DNA of 64,000 bases from Thiobacillus sp. (GCA_016124745.1 WGNC01000005.1:122659-186658), one strand, 5' to 3'. Shown: positions 38,822 to 47,694, numbered from the stretch's first letter. Notes: generated from the letters alone by a model not told the origin. A program made the numbers and translations.

Positions 38822-38947
38822 ATGAAACTGCGCCATATATATATAGTGTCCCTGCTGCTGTGCGGACTCGGCCTCACGGCCTGTGGCTCCAAGGGTGACC
38901 TGTATCTTCCCGAAAAACCTCCTGCACCGCAACGGACTGCCAATTGA
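38822..38947 (+). CDS. lptM: Lipoprotein LptM
   Basis: A 41-residue lipoprotein. The signal peptide ends with the lipobox LTAC (about residues 17-20), followed by GSKGDLYLP, which matches LptM/YifL proteins that help mature the LptD lipopolysaccharide translocon. In relatives its stop is next to the lysA start. Here a 235-bp element begins two bases after the stop and separates the two genes. Confidence 0.9.
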   Translation: MKLRHIYIVSLLLCGLGLTACGSKGDLYLPEKPPAPQRTAN

Positions 38948-38948
38948 A

Positions 38949-39183
38949 CCTTGATTCCTTGGTTGAACGCGGCCTGGTGCGCGGTTTGCGTGTCGTATGG
39001 CAAGACGCGACGACGCGGCGGGGCCTTCCCCCGCAAGGAGGAGCAACGCAGCCAGGCGGCATGGAAACCGTGCAATTGGGCGCGTAGCGCTCCCACCGAA
39101 ATGATGAACCCAATCGAAAGCAATTGCGACCGCATCCGTGCGCCCTTTCAAGGGGCAACGAGCGGTCAACCGAGGAATCAAGG
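38949..39183. mobile_element. MITE-like element between lptM and lysA
   Basis: The ends are inverted copies: 22 bases starting CCTTGATTCCTTGGTTGA at the left and the complement at the right match at 20 of 22 positions. A 5-bp direct repeat TTGAA flanks it (38944-38948 and 39184-39188), as expected for a target-site duplication. The interior has no convincing gene. Removing it and one TTGAA restores a tight junction in which the lptM stop TGA would overlap the lysA TTG start. Confidence 0.78.
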
Positions 39184-40428
39184 TTGAATACCCTGCACCG
39201 ACTCGACGGCCACCTCCATCTTGAGGGCGTGGCGCTGGAAACCCTTGCCGAACGTTTCGGTACACCCCTCTATGTCTATTCCCGTCAGGCGCTCCAAGAT
39301 GCCTACCAGGCCTATGACCAGGCGTTTGCTGCCACACCGCATCTGATCTGCTACGCGGTCAAGGCCAACTCGAGCCTGGCCATCCTCAACCTGTTCGCCC
39401 GGCTCGGCGCTGGCTTCGACATCGTATCCGGCGGCGAGCTCGCCCGGGTTCTGGCCGCTGGCGGCGACCCGGGCAAGGTGGTGTTCTCCGGTGTCGGCAA
39501 GACCGTGGCGGAAATGCGGGCCGCGCTCAATGCCGGTATTCTCTGCTTCAACGTCGAGTCGGTCAGTGAATTGCACCGGCTGAATCGCGTGGCGGGGGAA
39601 GCCGGAAAGGTCGCGCCCGTATCCTTTCGCGTCAACCCCGACGTCGATCCCATGACACATCCCTATATTTCCACCGGGCTCAAGGAAAACAAGTTCGGCG
39701 TGCCAATCGCCGAGGCGCCCGCACTGTATCGGCTGGCGGCCAGACTGCCCAACCTGAAGATCACCGGAATCGACTGCCATATCGGCTCGCAGCTGACCGA
39801 CCTGTCACCGCTGGCCGATGCAGCAGACCGTGTACTGACGCTGGTCGATACGCTGGCGTCCGAGGGTATCACGCTGCATCACGTCGACCTCGGAGGCGGT
39901 GTCGGAATCCGTTACCACGACGAAGTCGCGCCTGATCTTGCTGCCTACGGCCGCGCGCTCGCGGCCCGGTTTCGCGCCCGCAGCGAGAAACTGCTGCTGG
40001 AGCCGGGGCGTTCGCTGGTCGGCAACGCCGGTGTATTGCTCACCCGGGTCGAATACCTGAAGCCGGGGGAGGACAAGAGCTTTGCCATTGTCGACGCGGC
40101 GATGAACGACTTGATGCGTCCTGCGTTGTACGAGGCCTATCACGAGATCGTCGCCGTCTTTCAGCGAGAGGAACCCGCGCAGCGCTATGACATCGTCGGC
40201 CCCATCTGCGAAACGGGCGATTTTCTTGGCTTTGCGCGCGACCTGGCGATCGAGGAAGGCGACCTGCTCGCCCTGCTTTCCGCAGGAGCCTACGGCATGA
40301 GCATGGCCTCCAACTACAATTCCCGCCCCCGGGCTGCGGAGATATTGATCGACAAGAATGAAATTCATCTCATCCGTGAACGTGAAACTCAAGAAGGCAT
40401 GATGGCCGGAGAGCGGCTTATTGATTGA
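39184..40428 (+). CDS. lysA: Diaminopimelate decarboxylase
   Basis: A 414-residue PLP enzyme that makes lysine from meso-diaminopimelate. The PLP lysine is in YAVKANSS (about residue 58), a glycine-rich loop HVDLGGGVGIRY binds the phosphate, and GPICETGD supplies the partner-subunit cysteine. I chose the TTG at 39184, preceded by GAGGA inside the end of the mobile element; it gives the family N-terminus. A longer frame to 39124 reads into the element. The element has therefore become part of the lysA leader and ribosome site. Confidence 0.93.
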   Translation: MNTLHRLDGHLHLEGVALETLAERFGTPLYVYSRQALQDAYQAYDQAFAATPHLICYAVKANSSLAILNLFARLGAGFDIVSGGELARVLAAGGDPGKVVFSGVGKTVAEMRAALNAGILCFNVESVSELHRLNRVAGEAGKVAPVSFRVNPDVDPMTHPYISTGLKENKFGVPIAEAPALYRLAARLPNLKITGIDCHIGSQLTDLSPLADAADRVLTLVDTLASEGITLHHVDLGGGVGIRYHDEVAPDLAAYGRALAARFRARSEKLLLEPGRSLVGNAGVLLTRVEYLKPGEDKSFAIVDAAMNDLMRPALYEAYHEIVAVFQREEPAQRYDIVGPICETGDFLGFARDLAIEEGDLLALLSAGAYGMSMASNYNSRPRAAEILIDKNEIHLIRERETQEGMMAGERLID

Positions 40429-40469
40429 TGTTCGCGGGACAAGCTACCCGTGGAATTTTTCTGCTTTTT

Positions 40470-40486
40470 TGTATCGTATCGATACA
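40470..40486. promoter_or_regulatory. TGTATCG palindrome downstream of lysA
   Basis: Perfect 7-bp arms TGTATCG and CGATACA around TAT, flanked by T-rich sequence on both sides (CTTTTTT before, TTTTG after). It may be a weak bidirectional terminator for lysA or an operator. The stem is AT-rich compared with the other terminators here. Confidence 0.45.
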
Positions 40487-40543
40487 TTTTGCTAAGCCGC
40501 GACAATTTTACGCAAATTATTTTGACAACCCCGTGACTATTGA

Positions 40544-40571
40544 TTGAACACCAAAAAAAAGTAACTAGAAT
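40544..40571 (+). promoter_or_regulatory. Sigma-70-type promoter of the histone-like gene
   Basis: TTGAAC and TAGAAT are separated by 16 bases in an AT-rich stretch that contrasts with the surrounding GC-rich DNA. It predicts a start near 40578 and a leader of about 150 bases. This is inferred from consensus only. Confidence 0.55.
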
Positions 40572-40572
40572 G

Positions 40573-40729
40573 AGGCTCACCAAGCGGAGCCTCGGTATCG
40601 CCGGTATCTAGGGGGTTTCAGGCAAGTCGGTCGCCTGTCGATACCACGCTTTGGAAGTGCAAATTCGAACTGCACGTGGCATCAAGCTGTAGTGATAAGT
40701 GAATGTGTTCAACTTCTGAGGAGTGTTAG
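40573..40729 (+). other. Structured leader region before the histone-like gene
   Basis: This stretch holds nested inverted repeats: GAGGCTC/GAGCCTC (40572-40594), GGTATCG with CGATACC about 40 bases later, an inner CAGGC/GCCTG hairpin, and GTGCA/TGCAC around an ATTCGAA loop (40659-40677). There is no ORF of note. It may be a regulatory leader or a small RNA. It does not match a family I recognise. A clear GAGGAG ribosome site ends it. Confidence 0.45.
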
Positions 40730-41257
40730 ATGGCAACAGCAAAGAAACCCGCCGCCAAACCGGCGGCCAAGAAGGCGGCCCCGGCTGCCAAAAAACCCGT
40801 GGCTAAAAAGGCAGTCGCCGCCAAAAAACCGGTAGCGAAAAAGCCCGTGGCCAAGAAAGCTGCACCGGCTAAAAAGCCAGTCGCCGCCAAAAAACCGGTA
40901 GCGAAAAAGCCCGTGGCCAAGAAAGCTGCACCGGCTAAAAAGCCAGTCGCCGCCAAAAAACCGGTAGCCCGCAAGGTCGCAGCCAAGCCCGCCGCCAAGC
41001 CGGCAGCCCGTAAGGTCGCAGCCAAACCGGCAGCCAAACCGGCAGCCCGCAAGGTCGCAGCCAAGCCCGCCGCCAAGCCGGCAGCCCGCAAGGTCGCAGC
41101 CAAGCCTGCAGCCAAACCGGCAGCCCGCAAGGTCGCAGCCAAGCCTGCAGCCAAGAAGCCAGTCGCGAAGAAAGCGGCTCCTGCCGCCAAGCCTGCCCCT
41201 GCTCCTGCAGCTGCACCCGCACCGGCGGTACCGGTCATCAAGCCTTTCGGGCTCTAA
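40730..41257 (+). CDS. Histone H1-like Lys/Ala/Pro-rich DNA-binding protein
   Basis: A 175-residue, very basic, low-complexity protein of the histone H1-like family found in beta- and gammaproteobacteria. It is almost wholly AAKKP, VAKKP and ARKVAAKPAAKPA repeats, with a short hydrophobic C-terminus (VPVIKPFGL). It should bind DNA without sequence preference and compact the nucleoid. The DNA itself holds tandem repeats, so length probably varies between strains. A GAGGAG ribosome site, a promoter and a strong terminator make it a single-gene unit. Confidence 0.9.
   Translation: MATAKKPAAKPAAKKAAPAAKKPVAKKAVAAKKPVAKKPVAKKAAPAKKPVAAKKPVAKKPVAKKAAPAKKPVAAKKPVARKVAAKPAAKPAARKVAAKPAAKPAARKVAAKPAAKPAARKVAAKPAAKPAARKVAAKPAAKKPVAKKAAPAAKPAPAPAAAPAPAVPVIKPFGL
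40814..40945 (+). repeat. Two tandem 66-bp repeats in the histone-like gene
   Basis: 40814-40879 and 40880-40945 are identical 66-bp units, each coding 22 residues (VAAKKPVAKKPVAKKAAPAKKP), followed by a partial third copy. Identity at the DNA level suggests recent duplication. Confidence 0.85.
40967..41161 (+). repeat. Five tandem 39-bp repeats in the histone-like gene
   Basis: Five 39-bp units each code 13 residues (ARKVAAKPAAKPA, the last slightly changed). The third codon positions vary between CCC, CCG, CCT and GCC/GCA, so these are older or more mutated than the 66-bp copies. Confidence 0.8.
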
Positions 41258-41281
41258 CAGGTCGGGCACTGCCCAATCTGA

Positions 41282-41306
41282 AACGGGGGCTTGTCCCCCG
41301 TTTTTT
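41282..41306 (+). terminator. Terminator after the histone-like gene
   Basis: Stem AACGGGGG/CCCCCGTT (41282-41289 with 41295-41302), short loop, then a run of T. It lies 24 bases past the stop and is a textbook rho-independent terminator. Confidence 0.9.
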
Positions 41307-41367
41307 GTTGCCTGTCCCTGTTGTGTCGGTTCTCAGTCCCGCGCCGCAAGGACCGGCTCGACTGAAT

Positions 41368-41988
41368 TCAGAATCTGGCCGGCACGAAACGGCTGCGCAC
41401 CGACTGTAGCAACATGACCCCCCATGGCAGGCGCATGATCATCAACAGGGCCAGCACCGCCCCGTAGATCAGTGGCTGCGTCAGATCCTTCTTTACCAGC
41501 CACGTATAGTGAATGACGCCAAGTATGGCGACGAGATACACCAGTCGGTGCAATTGCTGCCAGCGGCGGCCCAGCCGGCGCATCATGGCGCGCGTCGACG
41601 TCGCAGCCAGCGGAACGAGCAGGACGAAGGCGGCGAAGCCAATCGTGATGAAGGGCCGTTTGACGATGTCCTTGGCAATAGCCGCCGGATCGAAGAACTG
41701 GTCCAGCCAGACATACGTGACGAAATGCAGGCAGGCGTAAAAGAAGGTGAAGAGTCCCAGCATGCGCCGGTAACGAATCAGTTCGGCGCGCCCGGTCAGG
41801 CGTCGCAGCGGCGTCACCGATAGCGTCACCATCAGACCGGCCAGCGTCCAGGTACCCGTCGAGTGCGTAATGAACTCGATCGGATTGGCCCCGAGGCCGC
41901 CACTACCACCCAAAAAGACAAGCCGAGCCAGGGGGAACAGGCAGATGCCGAAAATCCAGACCTTCGGGTGGCGCAGGGCGGCGGCCAT
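41368..41988 (-). CDS. msrQ: MsrQ heme-binding membrane subunit
   Basis: A 206-residue inner-membrane protein with six helices, the heme b subunit (formerly YedZ) that feeds electrons to the periplasmic methionine sulfoxide reductase MsrP. Conserved histidines in the YACLHFVTYVW and QQLHRLVYL segments are candidate heme ligands. Its ATG overlaps the msrP stop (ATGA). A gap of 110 bases to the histone terminator holds nothing else. Confidence 0.92.
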   Translation of the reverse strand: MAAALRHPKVWIFGICLFPLARLVFLGGSGGLGANPIEFITHSTGTWTLAGLMVTLSVTPLRRLTGRAELIRYRRMLGLFTFFYACLHFVTYVWLDQFFDPAAIAKDIVKRPFITIGFAAFVLLVPLAATSTRAMMRRLGRRWQQLHRLVYLVAILGVIHYTWLVKKDLTQPLIYGAVLALLMIMRLPWGVMLLQSVRSRFVPARF

Positions 41989-42926
41989 CAGAAGTATTTT
42001 TTCAGATCCATGCCGCGGTACATCTGCGCAACCTGCGAACCGTAGCCGTTGAAGATGAGCGTGTCACGCTTGAAAAATTCGCCAATACGGCGCTCCTTTG
42101 CCTGGCTCCAGCGCGGATGATCGACCTCGGGATTGACGTTGGAGTAGAAGCCATACTCGCTCGGCGTCGCCCGCATCCAGGCGGTGAGCGGCTGCTTCTC
42201 TACAAAACGGATCCTGACGATGGACTTGGCGCTCTTGAATCCGTATTTCCACGGCACCACCAGCCGGATCGGCGCACCGTTCTGGTTGGGCAGCACTTCA
42301 CCATACATGCCGACGGCCAGCAGCGTTAGCGGATGCATCGCTTCATCCATCCGCAGCCCTTCGACATACGGCCAGTCGAGCACATGTGAACGCAGGCCGG
42401 GTATCTGCCTGGGGTCATTCAGCGTCACGAACTCGACGTAGCGGGCATTGCCAGTGGGCGCGGCGCGGCGGATGATTTCATGCATTGGAAATCCGACCCA
42501 GGGAATCACCATCGACCAGCCCTCGACGCAGCGCAACCGGTAGACACGTTCTTCCAGTGGCGCAAGCTTGAGCAGTTCCTCGATGTCATAGGTTCTTGGA
42601 CGGCCGACCTCCCCTTCGACCGTCACTGTCCATGGGCGCGTCTTCAGGCTGCCCGCGCTTGCGGCCGGGTCAGCCTTGCCGGTGCCGAACTCGTAAAAAT
42701 TATTGTAGGTGGTGGCGTCCTTGAAGGAGGTTCTCTCTTCGTCCAGCTTGTAAGCGCTTGCGCGGACACCAGCCAGTTTGGCACCGGCCCGCGCATCCCG
42801 TGTGGCCCCGAGGACGGCACCGGCCGCCAAAACCCCCATGCCCTGCATGAAGCGGCGACGTTCCCGATAAATCTCGGGCGGCGTGATGTCAGAAGGAAGG
42901 ATGTCGCCGGGTTTGCGTATCAGCAT
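41988..42926 (-). CDS. msrP: MsrP molybdopterin methionine sulfoxide reductase
   Basis: A 312-residue periplasmic enzyme (formerly YedY) that repairs oxidised methionine in envelope proteins using a molybdopterin cofactor. A twin-arginine signal with RRRFMQG (about residues 23-30) leads it, and the Mo-ligand cysteine lies in [15 protein letters not shown]. The sulfite-oxidase fold covers most of the chain. Translational overlap with msrQ and the standard gene order support the call. The 170-base gap upstream shows no obvious operator. Confidence 0.94.
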   Translation of the reverse strand: MLIRKPGDILPSDITPPEIYRERRRFMQGMGVLAAGAVLGATRDARAGAKLAGVRASAYKLDEERTSFKDATTYNNFYEFGTGKADPAASAGSLKTRPWTVTVEGEVGRPRTYDIEELLKLAPLEERVYRLRCVEGWSMVIPWVGFPMHEIIRRAAPTGNARYVEFVTLNDPRQIPGLRSHVLDWPYVEGLRMDEAMHPLTLLAVGMYGEVLPNQNGAPIRLVVPWKYGFKSAKSIVRIRFVEKQPLTAWMRATPSEYGFYSNVNPEVDHPRWSQAKERRIGEFFKRDTLIFNGYGSQVAQMYRGMDLKKYF

Positions 42927-43094
42927 AGGGGTGCCTATTTGTTCAGAGTAGGGATTGCATCAAGACGGTCGGCACAAGACCGCCATCCTTACAAATCCAT
43001 ATCACGTCGACACCGTCATACGGTTTTTGTTTCATCACAGAACTGCTAATGTGCGCACCTATCGCAGCTTTTTGTTCTTTTTCCGGAATCTTCC

Positions 43095-44141
43095 ATGCGC
43101 GCCCTGCTTGTCCTGCTGTTCGTTCCAATACTTGCCTTCGCCCAGGCAGGGGGCCCGCCTTTCATTCCGGTCAACATGATGAAAGTGGGCGAGACCCCGG
43201 TAACGAACACGGTCGAGGCGGTGAGCGCACTGATCGCCGAGGACAGCGTGATGCTGCGTCCGGAAATCGACGGCCGTATCGACAGGTTGTTGTTCAAGGA
43301 AGGGCAGCCAGTAAAAAAAGGCGCTGTGCTGGTCGTGCTCGATTCCGCCGACGCGCGCGCGCGCCTCGCCGGAACCCAGGCGGATCTCCGACTGGCAGAA
43401 AGCCGGTACAGGCGCAACGAGGAATTGGTCGCAAAGAATTTCATTTCCAGACAGGCACTCGACGAGTCGCGCGCCGGCCTGGACATACTGCGTGCCCGCC
43501 TGCAGCAGGATCAGGTAGCACTCGACAAGACCATGATCCGCGCGCCGTTCGACGCAGTGGCTGGGCTGCGCCTGGTGAGCCCCGGCGCCTATGTCAGCAA
43601 GGGCGACGACATCGTGCGGCTGGATGCGCTCGGCGACCTCAAACTTGAAGTACCGGTTCCCGAAATCTACCTGCCGCTGGTTCACATCGGCCTCCCGATC
43701 ACCCTGACCGTCGATGCCGTGCCCGGAAAAACCTTCACCGGCAAAGTGTATGCCATCGACCCGGTGGTTGACCCGGTCAGCCGCAACGTACGCGTGCGCG
43801 CGCGCATCGCCAATCCCGCCGGGACGCTCAAGCCCGGCATGTTCGCACGCGCCAGCGCCAATCTGGGCGGCAAGTCCCGCACCATCCTGCTGCCGGAGCA
43901 GGTCATCGTGCCGAAACCTGATGGCAGCTACGTTTTCCTTGCCGTCGACGGCAAGGCCGAACTGCGCAAGGTGGCGCTAGGCAAGCGCGATCCCGGCCGG
44001 GTCGAAATCCTCGCCGGCGTGAAGGTCGGCGACATGGTCATCCTCGACGGCCAGATCAAGCTGCGCCCCGGGATACCGGTTGTCACGCTGGAACAGGCCG
44101 CGCAGATGATGAAGAAAATGCAGGCCGGCAAGCCGCGCTGA
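43095..44141 (+). CDS. RND efflux periplasmic adaptor (membrane fusion protein)
   Basis: A 348-residue membrane fusion protein. It has a cleaved signal peptide (about residues 1-17) and no lipobox, a lipoyl/barrel-sandwich domain with RPEIDGRIDRLLFKEGQPV, a helical hairpin about residues 95-150, and beta-barrel and membrane-proximal domains. It couples the RND pump of the next gene (30 bases away) to an outer membrane channel that is not in the window. Substrates cannot be told. No TetR-type regulator is adjacent. Confidence 0.9.
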   Translation: MRALLVLLFVPILAFAQAGGPPFIPVNMMKVGETPVTNTVEAVSALIAEDSVMLRPEIDGRIDRLLFKEGQPVKKGAVLVVLDSADARARLAGTQADLRLAESRYRRNEELVAKNFISRQALDESRAGLDILRARLQQDQVALDKTMIRAPFDAVAGLRLVSPGAYVSKGDDIVRLDALGDLKLEVPVPEIYLPLVHIGLPITLTVDAVPGKTFTGKVYAIDPVVDPVSRNVRVRARIANPAGTLKPGMFARASANLGGKSRTILLPEQVIVPKPDGSYVFLAVDGKAELRKVALGKRDPGRVEILAGVKVGDMVILDGQIKLRPGIPVVTLEQAAQMMKKMQAGKPR

Positions 44142-44170
44142 ATCAGGCATCCCCTTCCTGAGACCGAGCC

Positions 44171-47100
44171 ATGATTCTTTCCGATATTTCGATCCGCCGC
44201 CCGGTGCTGGCCACCGTGATGAGCCTGCTCATCATCCTGGTCGGCCTCATTGCCTTCGACCGTCTGCCGGTGCGCGAATATCCCAACATCGACGCCCCGG
44301 TGGTCTCGGTGCGCACGGTCTACCCCGGGGCTTCTGCCGAGGTGATGGAAAGCCAGATCACCAAGCCACTGGAGGATTCGCTCTCCGGCATCGAGGGCAT
44401 CCGAACCATTAAATCGGTCAGCCGCGAGGAAGTCAGCCAGATCACGGTCGAATTCATCCAGTCGCGCGATCCCGAGGCTGCCGCCAATGACACCCGTGAC
44501 CGGGTGGCTCGGGTGCGCGGACAACTGCCCAATGAAGCCGAAGATCCGGTGGTCGCCAAGATCGAGGCCGACGCCCAGGCCATCATCTGGCTGGCGTTTT
44601 CCAGCGACCGCCAGTCGCCGCTGGAAATCACGGACTATGCCGACCGTGTGGTGGCCGACCAACTCAAAACCCTGCCGGGCGTGGCCTCGGTCATCGTTGG
44701 CGGCGGCCGCCGCTATGCCATGCGAATCTGGCTCGATCCCGGACGTATGGCCGCGCTGGGAATCACCGTCCAGGATGTCGAAGCCGCGCTCAGGAGCCAG
44801 AACACCGAACTCCCCTCGGGCCGGATCGAAAGCCAGACGCGCGAGTTTACCGTTCTGGCCAAAACCGATCTGCGTACCCCGTCGGAGTTCGAGCAGGTCA
44901 TCATCCGCGAGAGCGACGGCATTCTGGTTCGACTGGCCGATATCGGCCGCGCCGAAATCGGCGCCGAAGACGACCGCAACATCGTACGCGTCAACAGCCG
45001 GCCTGCGGTGGGGCTCGGCATCGTCAAGCAGTCCACGGCCAACACGCTGGAAGTCGCCCGCGCAGTCAAGGCAGAAGTGCCACGCTTGCAGGCCGCCCTG
45101 CCGGAAGGCATGCAGCTCAAGGTCGCCTTCGACAGTTCGATCTTCATCGAAAAATCGATCGACGCCGTCTACACGACCATGCTCGAAGCCATGGTGCTGG
45201 TGGTGGGCGTCATCTTCCTGTTCCTGCGCAACTGGCGCGCCACGCTGATCCCCTTCGTCACCATCCCGGTGTCGCTGATCGGTGCCTTCATCTTCCTCTA
45301 TGCCATGGGCTTCACCATCAACGTGCTGACGCTGTTGGGGATGGTGCTGGCGATCGGCCTCGTGGTGGACGACGCCATCGTCATGCTGGAAAACATCTAC
45401 CGCCACATCGAGGAGGGCATGCCACCCTACGAGGCTGCGATAAAAGGTGCCAATGAAATCGGCTTTGCGGTGCTGGCCATGACGCTCACGCTGGCAGCCG
45501 TGTTTGCCCCGCTGGCCTTCGCCGAGGGCAATACCGGCAAGCTGTTCACCGAATTTGCGCTGACGGTGGCATCCGCGGTATTGGTGTCCGGCTTCGTCGC
45601 GCTCACCCTGACCCCGATGATGGCGAGCCGCATCCTGCGCCACGAGACCCGCCACAACGCCTTTTTCAATTTGGGCGAACGCATTCTCAAGGCCATCAAC
45701 GCCGGATACACCCGCGGGCTGACGCGCGTGGTGAGGCATCCGCTCATCGTCGGGCTGGTTTTCGTGCTGGCTGCGGGCGCCGCGTTCGGCCTGCTGAAGT
45801 CGCTCAAATCGGAACTGGCGCCTACCGAGGATCGTGGCTTTTTCATCGGTTTCATGCTGGCGCCGGAAGGCTCCACCCTGCAGTACACCGACCAGTATGC
45901 GCGGCAGCTCGAGGGCATCTACCAGGGCATCCCCGAGATCAACTCCGCGTTCGTCGTCGTGGCGCCCGGCCTGGAACGCCCCAACCCGGTCAACACCTCG
46001 CTGTCGTTCGTGATGCTGAAGCCGTGGGAGGAACGCAGCCGCAGCCAGATGGACATCACCGCCAGCCTCGGCCCGCAGATGTTCATGGGCATGCCGGGCG
46101 TGCTTGCCTTCCCCATCAACCCGCCCTCGCTCGGCCAGAGCTTCCGCAACCCGCCGCTGCAGTTCGTGGTACAGGCACCCAGCTATGCCGAACTCGACAA
46201 GGCGGTGGAGGCGCTGATGGCGAAAGTGCGCGAATACCCAGGGCTGGCCAACGCCGACAGCGACCTCAAGCTCAACAAGCCGCAACTCAGGGTCGACATC
46301 AATCGTGACAAGGCCGCCCAGATGGGCGTCGGCATCGATACCATCGGCCGCACGCTGGAAACCCTGCTCGGCGGACGCGATGTCACCCGTTTCAAGCAGG
46401 CAGGGGAGCAATACGAGGTCGTGCTCCAGCTCGACCCCGCCGCGCGCGCCACCCCGCAGGACCTGACTTCGTTGTATGTGCGCGGCAAGGAAGGCAGCCT
46501 GACGCCGCTGTCCAATCTGGTCGCCGTCACCGAAACCGTCGCGCCGAAGGAACTCAACCACTTCGACCGCCAGCGCGCCGCCATCATCTCGACCAATATC
46601 GCGCCGGGCTACACGCTGGGCGAGGCGCTTGCGTTCATGGATCAGGCCGCCGCCGAGACGCTGCCGAAATCCACCCGCACCGCACTCGACGGCCAGTCAC
46701 GCGAATTCGGTGAATCCGGGCAGACCCTGGCCATCACTTTCGCGCTGGCGCTGATCGTCATCTATCTGGTGCTGGCGGCACAGTTCGAAAGCTTCATCTC
46801 GCCCTTCATCATCATGCTCACCGTACCGCTTGCCGCCACCGGCGCACTGCTGGCGCTCAAACTCACCGGTGCCACGCTGAACGTATACAGCCAGATCGGC
46901 CTGGTGATGCTGGTCGGCCTGATCACCAAGCACGGCATCCTGATCGTCGAATTCGCCAACCAGCTGCGCGAACGCGGCAGGAGCAAGGTCGAAGCCGTCA
47001 TCGAAGCCGCCAGCCTGCGCCTGCGGCCGATCCTGATGACCACCGCCGCAATGGTGCTGGGGGCCGTGCCGCTGGCGCTTGCAAGTGGCGCCGGCGCCGA

Positions 47101-47251
47101 ATCGCGTTCGCCCATCGGCTGGGTCATCGTCGGCGGCCTGCTGCTCGGCACCCTGCTGACGCTGTTCGTGATCCCGGTTGCTTATACCCTGCTGACGCGC
47201 GAGCGCAGCGCAGCTGCCAACACCCCGCAACCACTATCCCAGCACCCCTGA
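44171..47251 (+). CDS. RND efflux pump permease (HAE1/MexF-like)
   Basis: A 1026-residue proton-driven pump with twelve expected helices and two large periplasmic loops. The start MILSDISIRRPVLATVMSLL is typical, and the proton-relay aspartates are in the VVDDAIVMLENI helix about residues 405-415. Full length is intact. It pairs with the upstream adaptor. A long ORF on the opposite strand is only its shadow. Drug class versus metal class cannot be decided, but the length and start fit the hydrophobic/amphiphilic efflux group. Confidence 0.93.
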   Translation: MILSDISIRRPVLATVMSLLIILVGLIAFDRLPVREYPNIDAPVVSVRTVYPGASAEVMESQITKPLEDSLSGIEGIRTIKSVSREEVSQITVEFIQSRDPEAAANDTRDRVARVRGQLPNEAEDPVVAKIEADAQAIIWLAFSSDRQSPLEITDYADRVVADQLKTLPGVASVIVGGGRRYAMRIWLDPGRMAALGITVQDVEAALRSQNTELPSGRIESQTREFTVLAKTDLRTPSEFEQVIIRESDGILVRLADIGRAEIGAEDDRNIVRVNSRPAVGLGIVKQSTANTLEVARAVKAEVPRLQAALPEGMQLKVAFDSSIFIEKSIDAVYTTMLEAMVLVVGVIFLFLRNWRATLIPFVTIPVSLIGAFIFLYAMGFTINVLTLLGMVLAIGLVVDDAIVMLENIYRHIEEGMPPYEAAIKGANEIGFAVLAMTLTLAAVFAPLAFAEGNTGKLFTEFALTVASAVLVSGFVALTLTPMMASRILRHETRHNAFFNLGERILKAINAGYTRGLTRVVRHPLIVGLVFVLAAGAAFGLLKSLKSELAPTEDRGFFIGFMLAPEGSTLQYTDQYARQLEGIYQGIPEINSAFVVVAPGLERPNPVNTSLSFVMLKPWEERSRSQMDITASLGPQMFMGMPGVLAFPINPPSLGQSFRNPPLQFVVQAPSYAELDKAVEALMAKVREYPGLANADSDLKLNKPQLRVDINRDKAAQMGVGIDTIGRTLETLLGGRDVTRFKQAGEQYEVVLQLDPAARATPQDLTSLYVRGKEGSLTPLSNLVAVTETVAPKELNHFDRQRAAIISTNIAPGYTLGEALAFMDQAAAETLPKSTRTALDGQSREFGESGQTLAITFALALIVIYLVLAAQFESFISPFIIMLTVPLAATGALLALKLTGATLNVYSQIGLVMLVGLITKHGILIVEFANQLRERGRSKVEAVIEAASLRLRPILMTTAAMVLGAVPLALASGAGAESRSPIGWVIVGGLLLGTLLTLFVIPVAYTLLTRERSAAANTPQPLSQHP

Positions 47252-47266
47252 GTGTCGAATTTGCCA

Positions 47267-47294
47267 CTGTGCTGTCGATGCATCGACAGCACAG
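47267..47294. repeat. 28-bp perfect palindrome after the RND gene
   Basis: CTGTGCTGTCGATG followed at once by its exact complement. There is no spacer and no T-run. It could be a dimeric regulator site, a bidirectional stop or a small repeat unit. It lies 16 bases past the pump stop codon. Confidence 0.6.
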
Positions 47295-47427
47295 GGCGCT
47301 CGACAACCGTCATCAGCAGTTCATAACCATCCTGCTTAATGTGATTTTTCATTGTTTTACCGCGGACGGAGAGACTGGCATGGACGCTGCATATAACCTT
47401 GCACATGCAACGCAAGGAGAACCGAAC

Positions 47428-47694
47428 ATGATCGAACTGGAATCCGGCAAGGCACTCGACATCAGCCTGAAAGAAGATGCCCAGGGACGCGACCGCGTGG
47501 TGCTGACGCTCGAAGCGCCAGACAGCGCGCTCAACCTTTCCCCGCATCAGGCACGGGTACTGGCGACTGAGCTCATCATGGCAGTGAACCGCGCCGAGGT
47601 GCGCAACAACCTCAAGCACAGCCACGGCATGGTGCGCGAAAAGCAACCGGCTGAACCAAAGCGGGGCCTGTTCAGCCAGGCTTTCGCCAAATAG
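47428..47694 (+). CDS. Small conserved-looking protein of unknown function
   Basis: An 88-residue soluble protein beginning MIELESGKALDISLKED. The ATG at 47428 has AAGGAG eight bases upstream, and an in-frame extension to 47269 starts inside the palindrome and is not credible. A short region resembles a helix-rich C-terminal half (LSPHQARVLATELIMAVNRAEVRNNLK). I do not recognise a family. It lies between the RND pump and thioredoxin with its own apparent terminator. Confidence 0.68.
   Translation: MIELESGKALDISLKEDAQGRDRVVLTLEAPDSALNLSPHQARVLATELIMAVNRAEVRNNLKHSHGMVREKQPAEPKRGLFSQAFAK

Noticed and set aside
38951..39187. 78-codon frame inside the MITE-like element
   Set aside because: No ribosome site or recognisable motif, and it spans the element end; it is probably not a gene.
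40658..40680. tRNA-like T-arm (GTTCGAAT loop on the minus strand)
   Set aside because: No acceptor stem, D-arm or anticodon arm could be placed around it on either strand.
40814..41161. CRISPR-like or minisatellite array
   Set aside because: The repeats are in frame coding units with no unique spacers and no cas genes nearby.
43928..46561. 877-codon open frame opposite the RND pump
   Set aside because: Antisense shadow with His/Gln/Arg-rich low-quality translation, while the plus strand codes a complete RND pump.
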